Origin: Planctomycetaceae bacterium
Lineage (GTDB): Bacteria; Planctomycetota; Planctomycetia; Planctomycetales; Planctomycetaceae
Direction: 5' to 3'
NCBI GenBank assembly: GCA_020426325.1
Contig: JAGQQG010000056.1
Location: forward strand, 1 to 37,924
DNA: 37,924 nucleotides
Under the pieces are notes generated by a model. It was not told the DNA's origin. It did not search any database and saw nothing but the letters and a program-made list of their open reading frames with translations. Positions 1-8,898 of this stretch are shown here, piece after piece. Every line of letters begins with the position of its first letter. The stretch's first letter is position 1. The position numbers and the translations under genes are program-made.

Positions 1-1404
1 TCGACGTCCGAGAACCCACCCGTTCGTGAGAGGGACACCGCTGGAGGCGAGCCGACCGAGACTGAGGCGTCTCCTTCCCAGGAGAATGAAGGTAACACTC
101 GCGAGCCGATGGGAGCTGATGGCGAGAGATCCGAATCAAATGAAACTCGTCCGGGTGATCCCATGAGTGGTGAACCAAAGGCGGGAGAACCCAACGCTGG
201 CGAACCCAAGTCGAGTCAGCCGAACGACCAACCTCCTAATGAGAGTGCACCTTCCGAGCAGGAAAGAACTGAGAACAACCCCTCACAAAATGGTGATCCC
301 AAGAGCGGCGAGCCAGCTGAGGGGGAACAGCGAGAGGGCAGTCCGTCTCAAAGTCAGAGCGGGGACTCGAAGTCTCCGATGACTCAGCCGGGTGAGCCAG
401 GGCAGACACCCCAGGGAGAGTCGCAATCTTCTCCAAGTGATCAGAACGGCACGAAAGGGGAATCGCAGGGGACACCGAAGGATCCTTCGGATTCTGCTCC
501 CCCGGGAGAAGCGACGGGTGATCTGCCCCCGGACGCCGAAGGAAGCAAACCTTCGGGAGATCAATCTCCCAGTGAGGGGCAACCGATGTCCGGTGAGGGT
601 GAGGGAGCTTCGCAGGAAGGTCAACCCGGAAGCGAGGGTGAGCAGTCCGGCAAAGGACAATCTGAGGGTGAAAGTGGCAAGCCGAACGGAGGGGGACAAC
701 CATCAGGCGGCGAACAGGTAGGCGGAGGATCGGAAGAAGGTGGCGGTTCTCCTGCTGGCGGGGAAGAAGGCGCCTCCAGTAAGGGGGGAGGTTCCGAAGG
801 CGAAAAGTCTGATCAGGGGGATGGTCAGGGAGAGTCATCCGGTCACGGTCAGACCAGCGGTGGCCAGGGATCGCCCACTCCCAAAGGCAGCGGCAAACTG
901 CCTGCGAATGGGAGTGAGAAATCGGACTCCGGCGAAGCGGGTGAAGGCGAGGCTCCTGAAGAGGCCGGGCCGGGAGAGGGAGGCGAGGGAGCCGCTGAGA
1001 ACGCACAAGGCGACAGTCCGGACCTGGAAGCCAAGCGAAAGGCGGCGAATCTCGTCCTCAAACGACTGGAAGATCAACTTCAACGCGGCGAGATCGATCC
1101 GGAACTCCGTGAAGAACTCGGTGTGACCGATGACCAGTTGCAGGAATTCACGGATCGATTGAGGCAACGACTTGCTGACACGGGAGAAGACAGCTCGCCT
1201 GAAGCAAAGGCCCGTCGGCAACAGTTCAACGAGACGCTACGAAATCTCCAGTTCGAATCGACAGGCACCTCCCGTGAGGGAGGCGAACGTGAGCGAGAAT
1301 CCACCGGCGGCTTTGCGGGGCCGCAGCGAAAAGCTCCCGCTGGGCGTCGAGAGGCGACGGAAGCCTACCAAAGGGCACTCAACCGTCGGACGAATGCACA
1401 ATAG
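1..1404 (+). CDS. C-terminal part of a large low-complexity (Gly/Ser/Glu/Pro/Gln-rich) protein, 5' end outside window
   Basis: The frame is open from base 1 with no stop before 1404, so the ATG at 109 is probably internal and the gene starts upstream of the window. Up to about base 1015 the product is almost only Gly, Ser, Glu, Pro, Gln, Lys and Asp, with short degenerate units such as GEPKAGEP and GEGEGASQEGQPGSEG. It has no hydrophobic segments, so this part is probably disordered. From about 1018 to 1230 it becomes a charged, helix-forming segment (begins DLEAKRKAANLVLKRLEDQL; contains EELGVTDDQLQEFTDRLRQR), followed by a basic tail. Planctomycete genomes carry large proteins with this type of tail, but I cannot name the family or function. 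It ends 5 bases before the convergent M16 gene. Confidence 0.75.
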   Translation, partial: STSENPPVRERDTAGGEPTETEASPSQENEGNTREPMGADGERSESNETRPGDPMSGEPKAGEPNAGEPKSSQPNDQPPNESAPSEQERTENNPSQNGDPKSGEPAEGEQREGSPSQSQSGDSKSPMTQPGEPGQTPQGESQSSPSDQNGTKGESQGTPKDPSDSAPPGEATGDLPPDAEGSKPSGDQSPSEGQPMSGEGEGASQEGQPGSEGEQSGKGQSEGESGKPNGGGQPSGGEQVGGGSEEGGGSPAGGEEGASSKGGGSEGEKSDQGDGQGESSGHGQTSGGQGSPTPKGSGKLPANGSEKSDSGEAGEGEAPEEAGPGEGGEGAAENAQGDSPDLEAKRKAANLVLKRLEDQLQRGEIDPELREELGVTDDQLQEFTDRLRQRLADTGEDSSPEAKARRQQFNETLRNLQFESTGTSREGGERERESTGGFAGPQRKAPAGRREATEAYQRALNRRTNAQ

Positions 1405-1409
1405 CTCGT

Positions 1410-2639
1410 TCACACGAGTGATTCGAGGGGACCGACAGCAACGGTCGTCGTCTGGGCGAGCGGGTAACGTTCCAGCAGACGGCGGATATCGTCTGGAGTG
1501 ATGGCCCGATAGGCATTGAGGTCGTCCGTCACCGAGCGGTATTCGTTGCGGTAGACCCAGTTGCTTCCCAGAGATGAGAGTCGTCCCATGGGTCGTTCGC
1601 TTCGCAGAACGATGCGGGACAATGCTTTGTTCCGAGCCTGCTCAAGTTCGTCCTCGCTGACCCCTTCCTGGTTGACACGTTCGTAGACAGATTGGATGCG
1701 TCCCAAGTTCGTCAGCGTCTCCTCCGGTGCGCAGCTCAAATAAGTCATCCAGGTGCCGCTGCCGTCGTACTCGTTGTAGCCGACTTCGGCTGCCTCTGCG
1801 TGACCCGGATCGACAAACTCCCAGTACAACCGGCTTCCCGCATCATCTCCGACGATCACCGACAACAGATCAGCCGCAAACCGGAGGTCATCGGCGGCAG
1901 CAGGGGCAGCGGCAATTTGCATAACGTGTTGTTGCAGGCTCCCTTCTCGCGGAAAGACCTCAACCTGTCCGACCGCGTGGGCCTCGTCCGTTCTCCGGTC
2001 CGGGATCCCTTGTGGCCAGTTGCTGCAGTGACGCTCAGCCAGTCTCAACACTTCTGCCCAGTTCGCACGTCCGGTGACAGCCAGCGTGATATTGGCCGTT
2101 TGATAGCGACTGGCATGATAGGCTCGCATCTGGTCGACCGTGAGATCGGTGATGCTCTGGTTACTCCCAAGAATGCTGTTGCCGAGAGGATGATCGGCAA
2201 AGTGCGATGCCATGACCTTCTCATAGGCGCTGAAGGTCGGCATGTCCTCGTACATCAGGATTTCTTCGAGGATCACCTGTTTTTCCATGTCGAAGTCGTC
2301 GCTTCGCAGAGTTGGCTGCATGAGCGAAGCGAGCAGTTCGAAGGCGCGAGGCAGGTACTCCGGCAGCACAGCCGCATAGAACAGCGTGATCTCTTCGCTC
2401 GTTGACGCATTGTACTTGGCGCCGATTTCATCAAAGATGCGGTTCACGTCGTCCGCTGAATACTTCTCCGTGCCTTTGAAAACCATATGTTCCAGGAAGT
2501 GACTGACGCCCGCGATCTCCGGCGACTCGTCCCGCGATCCCGTGCGAACGAAGAAGCCAACAGCCGAGCTGTGAACATCGTCGCTCAGTTCGGCGATGAC
2601 CGGGAGACCATTGTCGAGATAGTGCTTATGAAACGACAT
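1410..2639 (-). CDS. M16 family zinc metallopeptidase, catalytic subunit
   Basis: 409 residues, the usual length of a single-chain M16B subunit. The inverted zinc motif HxxEH is present as HFLEH (H47, E50, H51), with the third ligand in the downstream VILEEI helix (E125/E126), the spacing expected for the family. The second half keeps the family fold ([12 protein letters not shown]), but the Arg-Gly...Tyr substrate-binding pair typical of the partner subunit is not in canonical form. The start codon lies 14 bases inside the preceding gene (2626-3873), so the two are probably translationally coupled. By analogy with bacterial M16B heterodimers, this chain would supply the zinc site. M16 enzymes cleave small or unfolded peptides. 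No signal peptide is evident, so it is probably cytoplasmic. Confidence 0.93.
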   Translation of the reverse strand: MSFHKHYLDNGLPVIAELSDDVHSSAVGFFVRTGSRDESPEIAGVSHFLEHMVFKGTEKYSADDVNRIFDEIGAKYNASTSEEITLFYAAVLPEYLPRAFELLASLMQPTLRSDDFDMEKQVILEEILMYEDMPTFSAYEKVMASHFADHPLGNSILGSNQSITDLTVDQMRAYHASRYQTANITLAVTGRANWAEVLRLAERHCSNWPQGIPDRRTDEAHAVGQVEVFPREGSLQQHVMQIAAAPAAADDLRFAADLLSVIVGDDAGSRLYWEFVDPGHAEAAEVGYNEYDGSGTWMTYLSCAPEETLTNLGRIQSVYERVNQEGVSEDELEQARNKALSRIVLRSERPMGRLSSLGSNWVYRNEYRSVTDDLNAYRAITPDDIRRLLERYPLAQTTTVAVGPLESLV

Positions 2640-3873
2640 CGGGTACCTCGAGTGCTTTCGGTCCGATCGTCAGCAGAGTCAGATCGAGAGCCGGATGCTC
2701 TTTGACATACCGCAAGATGTCGCCCACAGTCAGGCTGTCGATGCGGCGATGGACTTCTTCCAATGGCACCGTCCGTCGTAAATGAAACCAGTCCCGCACG
2801 ATCGAAGAAGCGCGGGACCCGGTCGATTCCTGTTGCATGATGAGAGCACTCTTGGCACCTGCTTTGACCCGATCGAGTTCGGCTTCCTCGATCCCTTCGG
2901 ACAACTTTCGGATCTCCTGAACGGTCACGTCCAGTGTCTCCTGAGCCCGTTCGGGAGTGGTGCCTGCATATGCGAGAACACGCCCCTCTTCGAGCAGTGA
3001 GTTCAGTGTCGCGTAAACGGAGTAACACAGGCCGCGACGTTCGCGCACTTCTGTGAACAATCTGGAACTGCTACCACCGCTCAGGACGCTCACCGCGGCC
3101 CATGCTGCGTAATAGTCATCGTCCCGATAAGGAACTGCGTCGTAGGCGAGGCCGATGTGCGTCTGATTGGAGTCCGTCTGGATATGATCGTGCTGGCCAC
3201 CTCGTTCACCCCGAATGATCGGGACATCCGGACCAGCCTCCCATCCACTGAAGGCAGAAGCAACCGCCTCTCGCACCTCGTCAAAGTCGACATTTCCGGC
3301 GATGCCCAGAATGGCACCGTTCGGCCGGATGCTACGATCGAATAGGGAGCGAACTGACTCCAGATTAATGTTTGTAAGCGCGGTCAAACTGCCGTCAGTC
3401 GGGCGTCCCCACGGAGAGTCATAACATCTTTGGCGAAGTTCGATGATCACCTTCTGTCGGGGTTCATCCTCTGTCGCACGTAGCGATTGCTGGACGCCGG
3501 CAACCACTGGGCCGAACTCGTCGCTGGGAAGCTGCGGGTGCTGAACGACGTCAGCGTAGATTTCCAGTGCTGGAATCAGGTTCTCGGCGAGCGTGGCTCC
3601 ACTGAATGAGATGTGATTCCATCCGACCGATTCCCCCCGCTGAAGTCCCAGACGGTCGAGGCGGTCCGAGAGTGCGCGTGTGTCGAGATCGCCCGCACCG
3701 CGCATCATGAGATCACAGAGGACAGCGGACGAGCCATTCAACCCCTCGTCCTCATACACTACCCCAGCAGGGACCGACAACGAGAACGCGGCGGATTGCA
3801 CGGCTCGCATGGGTTCGACAAGAAGGGTCAATCCGTTGTCGAGCTGGTGTGATTGAACGGGCTGATCAGCCAT
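2626..3873 (-). CDS. M16 family peptidase-like protein, non-catalytic partner subunit
   Basis: 415 residues with the M16 fold from '[11 protein letters not shown]' onward. Where the catalytic HxxEH should be, the sequence reads [12 protein letters not shown], so zinc ligands are absent. The second half carries the canonical [19 protein letters not shown] segment with the Arg/Tyr pair known to contact substrate in M16B complexes. Together with the overlapping downstream gene (zinc site present, Arg/Tyr motif degenerate), this is the split arrangement of heterodimeric M16B peptidases and of the mitochondrial processing peptidase alpha/beta subunits. It lies 78 bases downstream of the GNAT gene on the same strand, so a three-gene transcript is possible. 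Confidence 0.9.
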   Translation of the reverse strand: MADQPVQSHQLDNGLTLLVEPMRAVQSAAFSLSVPAGVVYEDEGLNGSSAVLCDLMMRGAGDLDTRALSDRLDRLGLQRGESVGWNHISFSGATLAENLIPALEIYADVVQHPQLPSDEFGPVVAGVQQSLRATEDEPRQKVIIELRQRCYDSPWGRPTDGSLTALTNINLESVRSLFDRSIRPNGAILGIAGNVDFDEVREAVASAFSGWEAGPDVPIIRGERGGQHDHIQTDSNQTHIGLAYDAVPYRDDDYYAAWAAVSVLSGGSSSRLFTEVRERRGLCYSVYATLNSLLEEGRVLAYAGTTPERAQETLDVTVQEIRKLSEGIEEAELDRVKAGAKSALIMQQESTGSRASSIVRDWFHLRRTVPLEEVHRRIDSLTVGDILRYVKEHPALDLTLLTIGPKALEVPDVVS

Positions 3874-3951
3874 CGGCGGCTTCGATGTCAGGAGGGTAAA
3901 ATTGCCGCGCGAGTATGGCAGAACACGAACAATGGTTCAACAGGGCCGCTA

Positions 3952-4527
3952 TCAACCGGCGATCAACTCGTCGACGGGAGCGGCGACTTCTTTGTAGGTT
4001 GTCCGCGAGTGGTGAAATCCGACTCGTTTGTACAATTCGACGGCTTTGGTGTTCTCTGCGGTGACCTGCAGAAAGACACGGTTCAGTCCCCGTTTCTGGA
4101 AGCCCAGGAGTGACTTCATGACCAGCGCCTGTCCGAGCCCAATCCCACGATGCTCCGGGACAACACCCACGTTCTGAATGGAACCTGTCCACCAGCCGGA
4201 GGTCATCCCCTGAATGGTGGCACAGGGAGTGATTGTCCTGAATTCGGTTGCCGGCTGCACAATCAGCCAGGTCGAGAGGGGGACGAATCCACGACGCATC
4301 GAGATGTCCCGCATGAGTCGGCGACACCCCGGGAGTGAGCTCAAGGACTCAAAAAGACGGGAATCCAACTCACCGTCAAAGCTTCGCCACTTGGCGATCG
4401 CGTGTGCCTCCGTCAGCACCGGGTGCCAGCCTCTCCATTCATAACCTTCCGGCAACGTCGGCTCCGAAAGTTCGGTCCGACGGAGATTGATTTCCATCCG
4501 TAGCCGTTTGAAGTACTTTGTCGGCAT
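3952..4527 (-). CDS. GNAT family N-acetyltransferase
   Basis: 191 residues. The acetyl-CoA binding motif A is clear near the C-terminal half (VVPEHRGIGLGQALV, with the R-G-x-G-x-G/A signature). It is followed by the motif B-type segment ENTKAVELYKRVGFHH, in which Asn and Tyr are the usual catalytic-side residues. The substrate cannot be told from sequence. The start at 4527 gives an N-terminus MPTKYFKRLRMEI; an internal ATG at 4497 is the alternative, and neither has a strong Shine-Dalgarno. The gene runs divergently from the dihydrouridine synthase with only about 34 bases between the starts. Confidence 0.85.
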   Translation of the reverse strand: MPTKYFKRLRMEINLRRTELSEPTLPEGYEWRGWHPVLTEAHAIAKWRSFDGELDSRLFESLSSLPGCRRLMRDISMRRGFVPLSTWLIVQPATEFRTITPCATIQGMTSGWWTGSIQNVGVVPEHRGIGLGQALVMKSLLGFQKRGLNRVFLQVTAENTKAVELYKRVGFHHSRTTYKEVAAPVDELIAG

Positions 4528-4561
4528 GAAAGGTCATCAGTGCAAGGGGAGTCAAACGTCG

Positions 4562-5779
4562 ATGGATCTGGCGACGACGTCAGTCATAAGTTTACCGCAC
4601 CAACTCGGCGGGTCAAACTCCGTGGCTGACCTGCCGTCGGTTGAATCTCCGGTTGCGGTTGCTCGTCCTCTCCGAATTGGTCAGGTGGAGTTGACCAGTC
4701 CGGCTGTTCAGGCTGCCCTGTCCGGTTACAGCGACTGGCCGATGCGGACTATCGCCACACGAATGGGGGCCTCCTATTCGCTGGCGGAGGTCATGCTCGA
4801 TAAGTTCGTGCGCCAGCAACGCCGAGGGAGATCACGGACCGCTCATCACCTGCGCGTGAGCAATCAAGATTTTCCTGTCGGCGGCCAACTGATGGGGAGC
4901 GACCCCGAGCAGTTTGCTCCCGCTGCCAGGGTTCTTGTCGAAGCCGGATTCCACGTAATCGACATCAATTTTGGATGTCCGGTGAAATCAGCCATGGGAG
5001 GGTGCCGGGGTGGATATCATCTCAGTCAACCGGAGGTCGCCCTCGAGATTGTGTCGCGCGTCCGGGACGCCGTTCCGACAGGCATACCGGTGACTCTCAA
5101 GATGCGTCGGGGGATCGACGAAACCTCCGAAAGCCGCGACCGGTTTTTTGCGATTCTTGATGGCGCCATCACACGAGGTGTCGATGCAATCACGGTTCAC
5201 GGTCGAACCGTCGTTCAGAAATACAACGGTCCCAGTCGTTGGGAGTTCCTCAAAGAAGTGAAAGAGCACGCAGGATCTCATACCATCATCGGCAGTGGGG
5301 ACCTGTTCTCGGCTGAGGCCTGCCTGAGGATGATCGATCAGACGGGCGTTGACGGTGTCTCAGTGGCTCGCGGGGCGATTGGTAATCCGTGGATCTTTAC
5401 CCAGTTCAATGCACTTTGGAAGGGGCAACCGCTTCCACTGCCTCCAACTGTTTGTGAACAGGCGGACGTTCTTCAGGAACACTTTGCGCTCGCAGAAGAA
5501 TGCTACGGGAAAGATCGATGTGTCGGACAGATGAAGAAGTTCAGCATCAAGTATGCCCGTCTGCATCCTGACCATGCCCGAGTCAGGGACGCATTCGTTC
5601 TGGTCAGATCGCAGGACGATTGGAATGCTGTCATCGACCGCTGGTACACGGATGATCGTCCGGGACAGTACCCCGAGGTTGACGAGGCCCAGGTCTGCAC
5701 CACGGATTCCTCTTGTTCCTCTTTCACCGCTGATAGATCGGCAGAATCTGATAAGGCGGAGTCAGAGCCAGCACGCTGA
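4562..5779 (+). CDS. dus: tRNA-dihydrouridine synthase (Dus family)
   Basis: FMN-dependent reduction of uridine to dihydrouridine in tRNA D-loops. Family landmarks from the start chosen here: AALSGYSDWPMR at residues 51-62, GGQLMGSDPEQF at 108-118, and INFGCPVKSAMGG around 135-147, with C139 of GCP as the expected catalytic cysteine. Further on come VTLKMRRG, ITVHGRT, IIGSGDLFSAEA and GVSVARGAIGNPWIF, the TIM-barrel phosphate/FMN motifs. The frame is open from 4487, but ATG 4562 is preceded by AAGGGGAG (4544-4551) at a 10-base spacing, whereas 4487 and 4526 overlap the divergent GNAT start. That gives 405 residues, longer than the usual 320-350, through an N-terminal extension of about 45 and a low-complexity tail. 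The 3' end overlaps the convergent gene by 56 bases. Confidence 0.92.
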   Translation: MDLATTSVISLPHQLGGSNSVADLPSVESPVAVARPLRIGQVELTSPAVQAALSGYSDWPMRTIATRMGASYSLAEVMLDKFVRQQRRGRSRTAHHLRVSNQDFPVGGQLMGSDPEQFAPAARVLVEAGFHVIDINFGCPVKSAMGGCRGGYHLSQPEVALEIVSRVRDAVPTGIPVTLKMRRGIDETSESRDRFFAILDGAITRGVDAITVHGRTVVQKYNGPSRWEFLKEVKEHAGSHTIIGSGDLFSAEACLRMIDQTGVDGVSVARGAIGNPWIFTQFNALWKGQPLPLPPTVCEQADVLQEHFALAEECYGKDRCVGQMKKFSIKYARLHPDHARVRDAFVLVRSQDDWNAVIDRWYTDDRPGQYPEVDEAQVCTTDSSCSSFTADRSAESDKAESEPAR

Positions 5780-6854
5780 GTGCTGTTGAGTACACGTTCC
5801 CGTATTGGGAATCCCTGGATTCTCTGTTCCAGGATCCGTCGGGACGTTGGCTCGCGGTCAACGCTTGCTCGAGCCGGGGATAGAATTTCGACCAGTATTC
5901 TCCCCCCAGCTGGAAAGCTGCCTGACTGCAGTAGTAGGCGCTGTAGTGATACCGATCGACTGCGGGATAACGGTCGAATGGTTGCTGTGCCATCCAACGA
6001 CCGGCCCTCTGAGCCTGTTCAGAGTCATGCCGCCCTCCGAGTGCGAGCGACAGGATCCCTGCACCAGCCATGGCAGGTGTTGACATTCTCCCGGAGACAA
6101 TGCAGTAGACAAAGGTGCCGCGATTGGGATCGAAGCAACGTTCCACATAGTCCATGGCGTCATTGATTGCCGGTTGTGGAACCTCAAACTCCGCATTCCG
6201 GGCCGACCGGAGAAAGAGTAGCTGCCAGGAGGTAATCGACAGGTCGGCATCACTTCGCTGGTCGGAGAGTCGCAGGTAACGCCAGCCTCCCTGTTCCTGC
6301 CGGTTTCGGTTAAACCGGCTCTGATGATTCAGTGTGAAATCGCATGCTTTTTCAATGCCCACTCGAAGCCGCTCCTCCTGATCGGTCGCCCCCATGCCGT
6401 AAATCTCAGTGAGCATGAGTCCGGAGATGGCATGATTGTAGATCCCTGTATGAGCGGCGGAGCCGTATTGCCACGGACCGATTTCCTTGTCGAACAGCAG
6501 GCCATTCTCTTGCTGTTGTGACAGGACAAAATCGACCGCCCGACTGAGCGATTTGCCATAGGGTCCCTCTCCGGGAACATGCCCGCGAGACAAGAAGGCG
6601 AGCACGCTTAACGCAGTCACACCCGGTTGACCAGTGTCGATCGAAGCGAAGGAGCCGTCTCTTCCCTGTTGGGTCGCGAGAAACTCCAACGCCCGGTCAA
6701 CAGACACGTCAACCCTCCGCCACTGTTCAGGAGCGAGAGAAAACTCGGCGACCCTTCCAGGAAACTGAGGGTTCGTGTCATCGCCAAAGCTCGGCTGTGA
6801 CACGACTCCGACCAAAACCACAACAATCAGCATGAAGCCTGCTCGGGACGACAT
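5724..6854 (-). CDS. exported prenyltransferase/squalene-oxidase-repeat protein
   Basis: 376 residues from ATG 6854, which has a perfect AGGAGG (complement at 6862-6867) seven bases upstream. Starting there leaves an N-terminal signal peptide (MSSRAGFMLIVVVLVGVVSQ, then PSFGDD) that the longer open frame to 6956 would bury. Repeats of the alpha/alpha toroid class recur: VDRALEFLATQQGRDGSF, LSRAVDFVLSQQQENG, GIEKACDFTLNHQ, AINDAMDYVERCFDPNRG and QALTASQRPDGSW. Such repeats occur in terpene cyclases and protein prenyltransferases, but secreted planctomycete versions lack an assigned reaction, and I see no DxDD-type cyclase motif. It follows the unknown exported gene on the same strand (98-base gap). 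Its last 56 bases overlap the 3' end of dus on the opposite strand. Confidence 0.85.
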   Translation of the reverse strand: MSSRAGFMLIVVVLVGVVSQPSFGDDTNPQFPGRVAEFSLAPEQWRRVDVSVDRALEFLATQQGRDGSFASIDTGQPGVTALSVLAFLSRGHVPGEGPYGKSLSRAVDFVLSQQQENGLLFDKEIGPWQYGSAAHTGIYNHAISGLMLTEIYGMGATDQEERLRVGIEKACDFTLNHQSRFNRNRQEQGGWRYLRLSDQRSDADLSITSWQLLFLRSARNAEFEVPQPAINDAMDYVERCFDPNRGTFVYCIVSGRMSTPAMAGAGILSLALGGRHDSEQAQRAGRWMAQQPFDRYPAVDRYHYSAYYCSQAAFQLGGEYWSKFYPRLEQALTASQRPDGSWNRESRDSQYGNVYSTALSVLALTPPYQILPIYQR

Positions 6855-6952
6855 CTGAAGGCCTCCTGAACCAGATTGGGAAGTACTTGTGATCGGTGAT
6901 TGCACAAACAGGCAGCTGGCGGTCTTCTCGCAGATGGACATTTGATCCGGCG

Positions 6953-8407
6953 TCATTGCATGAGAGTGGCTCTTTCGTTCTCAATCATCAGCCAGATTTG
7001 CTCGCGTTCGCCAGCTCCTTGCTCGATTGCAGCCGCTTGTTTCTCTCGGACCTCGCGGAGATTGCTCGTCACGTTGACAGCCGATTCGCCGTACCCGACA
7101 CCACCCCAGATATTCACCGAAGCCCAACCGGGTGTGTAGTTCACATCATAAGTTAAGGTTCCCTGCTCAGCATTGATCTTCACTCCCTGTCCCCGGAGGG
7201 AAGCCCCCAAGGCTCGAAACTTGGAAGCGATGCTTTGTGCGTAGTCGAGGGCCTCTGGTGACACTCCGTCCCTCGGAAGATCCATGATCTTGCGGGCGAA
7301 ATTGTCATGCCAGGCCGCCGTCTTGAAGTAATCTTTCGCTCGTCGATTGGCCCGCTGCAAATCATCGATCATGCCATTGACCGCTTTCACGTACTTTTGT
7401 GTTGCCACCCGGGAATCGGCCGCTGGTGTGGGTTGTGGCTCGGTCTTTGATGTCTCAGCAACAGACTTTGGAGGAGCGTGATAGGGAGACGAGGGTGTCA
7501 CGATCAGCGAAAGAATCCTGCGCAGACTGTCGTCTGAGAGCGAACATCGCAACGTGACAGAGTGATGGCCCGTCGAGACCTCGCTGTCTGCAAACTCGTC
7601 GATGGCAGCTCCCAGGTCGTCCAGGATCGAGACAAATAACGTTTTGACCGTCAACGATGACGGCCCGACGTCCGCTGAAAAATCGATCGTAATGACTGCT
7701 TCGGTCGAGTCACCGACCGCGACGGAACATGTGATGCCGCGGATCCCTGTCAGGAGAGGAACGAGGCGAGTCACGAGTTTTCGCTGTGAGGCAAATCGTT
7801 CGTCCTGCATGAGAAGCTGTTCGACCTGCTTGGGATCCAGCAGGTCCTTTAAGTCGAGAGCGAAGACCACGTGCCCGTCCAGGCCAGCCGCTTCTCGAAG
7901 ATAGGGGGAAACTTCTGAGGATTCCTGGTTTGACACCGATCTGGCCCATTGGGAAGCTTCCAGACGATGAGCCGGACGATAAGCGGTGAGGATGTCCGGT
8001 AACGGCTGCACAACGTAACTGTTTCGTCGGGTGCGGAGTGCAGGAAACCCCGCGAGATCCTCGACGGTTGTTCCTTCATGTGCTGCGATGGCCTCAATCG
8101 TCACGTTCGTCGGCCTACGCACGACTGCTGCTGCCCAAACTTCCTCAGGCACAGAGGGATGAACGAGCGAGCCGATGACGAGTGTCTCCACCCAGGGAGG
8201 AACAGCCGCCAATCCGCTTGCGAATCGCTCTTCCTGTTTGTCATACCAGTGCTCCGCCTTGGCACGTTCGGTTCCGAGAATCGACGACACCCGCACAATT
8301 GCGAGCGTATTTGCAGTCTCCGGAAGAGACCGGACCAGTTCCGTCACGTCATCGCCCACAGCGACTGAGGCAACCAGGAACATCAGAACGAGGGTGAGAA
8401 CACGCAT
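6953..8407 (-). CDS. exported protein of unknown function
   Basis: 484 residues from ATG 8407, preceded by GAGG at about 6 bases. This start begins with a clean signal peptide (MRVLTLVLMFLVASVAVG, then DDVTELV), unlike the longer open frame from 8515. The mature part alternates hydrophobic and charged stretches (ANTLAIVRVSSILGTERAK; LDGHVVFALDLKDLLDP), has a Pro/Ser/Thr linker around residues 310-335 and ends in a charged helical tail (NLREVREKQAAAIEQG). I recognise no catalytic motif. The codon use and signal peptide support a real gene. Its position just upstream of the prenyltransferase-repeat gene suggests co-transcription. Confidence 0.8.
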   Translation of the reverse strand: MRVLTLVLMFLVASVAVGDDVTELVRSLPETANTLAIVRVSSILGTERAKAEHWYDKQEERFASGLAAVPPWVETLVIGSLVHPSVPEEVWAAAVVRRPTNVTIEAIAAHEGTTVEDLAGFPALRTRRNSYVVQPLPDILTAYRPAHRLEASQWARSVSNQESSEVSPYLREAAGLDGHVVFALDLKDLLDPKQVEQLLMQDERFASQRKLVTRLVPLLTGIRGITCSVAVGDSTEAVITIDFSADVGPSSLTVKTLFVSILDDLGAAIDEFADSEVSTGHHSVTLRCSLSDDSLRRILSLIVTPSSPYHAPPKSVAETSKTEPQPTPAADSRVATQKYVKAVNGMIDDLQRANRRAKDYFKTAAWHDNFARKIMDLPRDGVSPEALDYAQSIASKFRALGASLRGQGVKINAEQGTLTYDVNYTPGWASVNIWGGVGYGESAVNVTSNLREVREKQAAAIEQGAGEREQIWLMIENERATLMQ

Positions 8408-8898
8408 CGGAACCTCGGGCTTGGTGCGGATGTGAGCAGTGCTCAATCGAACGATCGAGACGCGAGTAAGTAACACTGAGACATCAATCTCATGGTAACA
8501 CAAAGTCACATACATGGGAGCGTCCGCCCCGACCCATCACCAGACACCTCCGCCGATGGATAGTGACAGGAGAGAGAGAGCAGACACCACTTGAGACAGG
8601 TACGAGAATTCTGAGAACTCTGAACCCAGTGCTGCGAGAACACAATTCGATCGCACGCCGAGCACCGGGATCGCTGCTCTGCGTCGCGACGAACTCGACC
8701 ATCGCAGCGCCGTGACCACTTCAGGCCATCGAGATAAGGTTTGAGCTGACGTCGCACGGATTCGGATTCACGTATCTGCGGACATCCACCAAAGCAGAGT
8801 CCCCGTGTTCCACACGACTGTGAAGAATTTATGAAACACGATCTCAGCAACCACAGAACGAGTCAATGGCGTTTGCAACTGCTGGTTTCTTGACAGAC
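8408..8898. other. intergenic region, no supported gene
   Basis: 491 bases between the unknown exported gene and the porin gene, both on the minus strand. Overlapping open frames here (for example 8506-8850 minus) have Ser/Arg/Cys-rich products and no convincing ribosome binding site. The stretch probably holds the 3' end of the porin transcript and the promoter of the downstream gene, but I could not place a convincing -35/-10 pair or terminator. Confidence 0.5.

Noticed and set aside
236..1006. Long minus-strand open frame inside the low-complexity gene
   Set aside because: Arg/Pro/Leu-rich product is the antisense of the Gly/Ser/Glu repeats; no start signals or motifs.
1692..2405. 237-codon plus-strand frame opposite the M16 gene
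   Set aside because: Fully inside a gene with clear family motifs; no motifs of its own.
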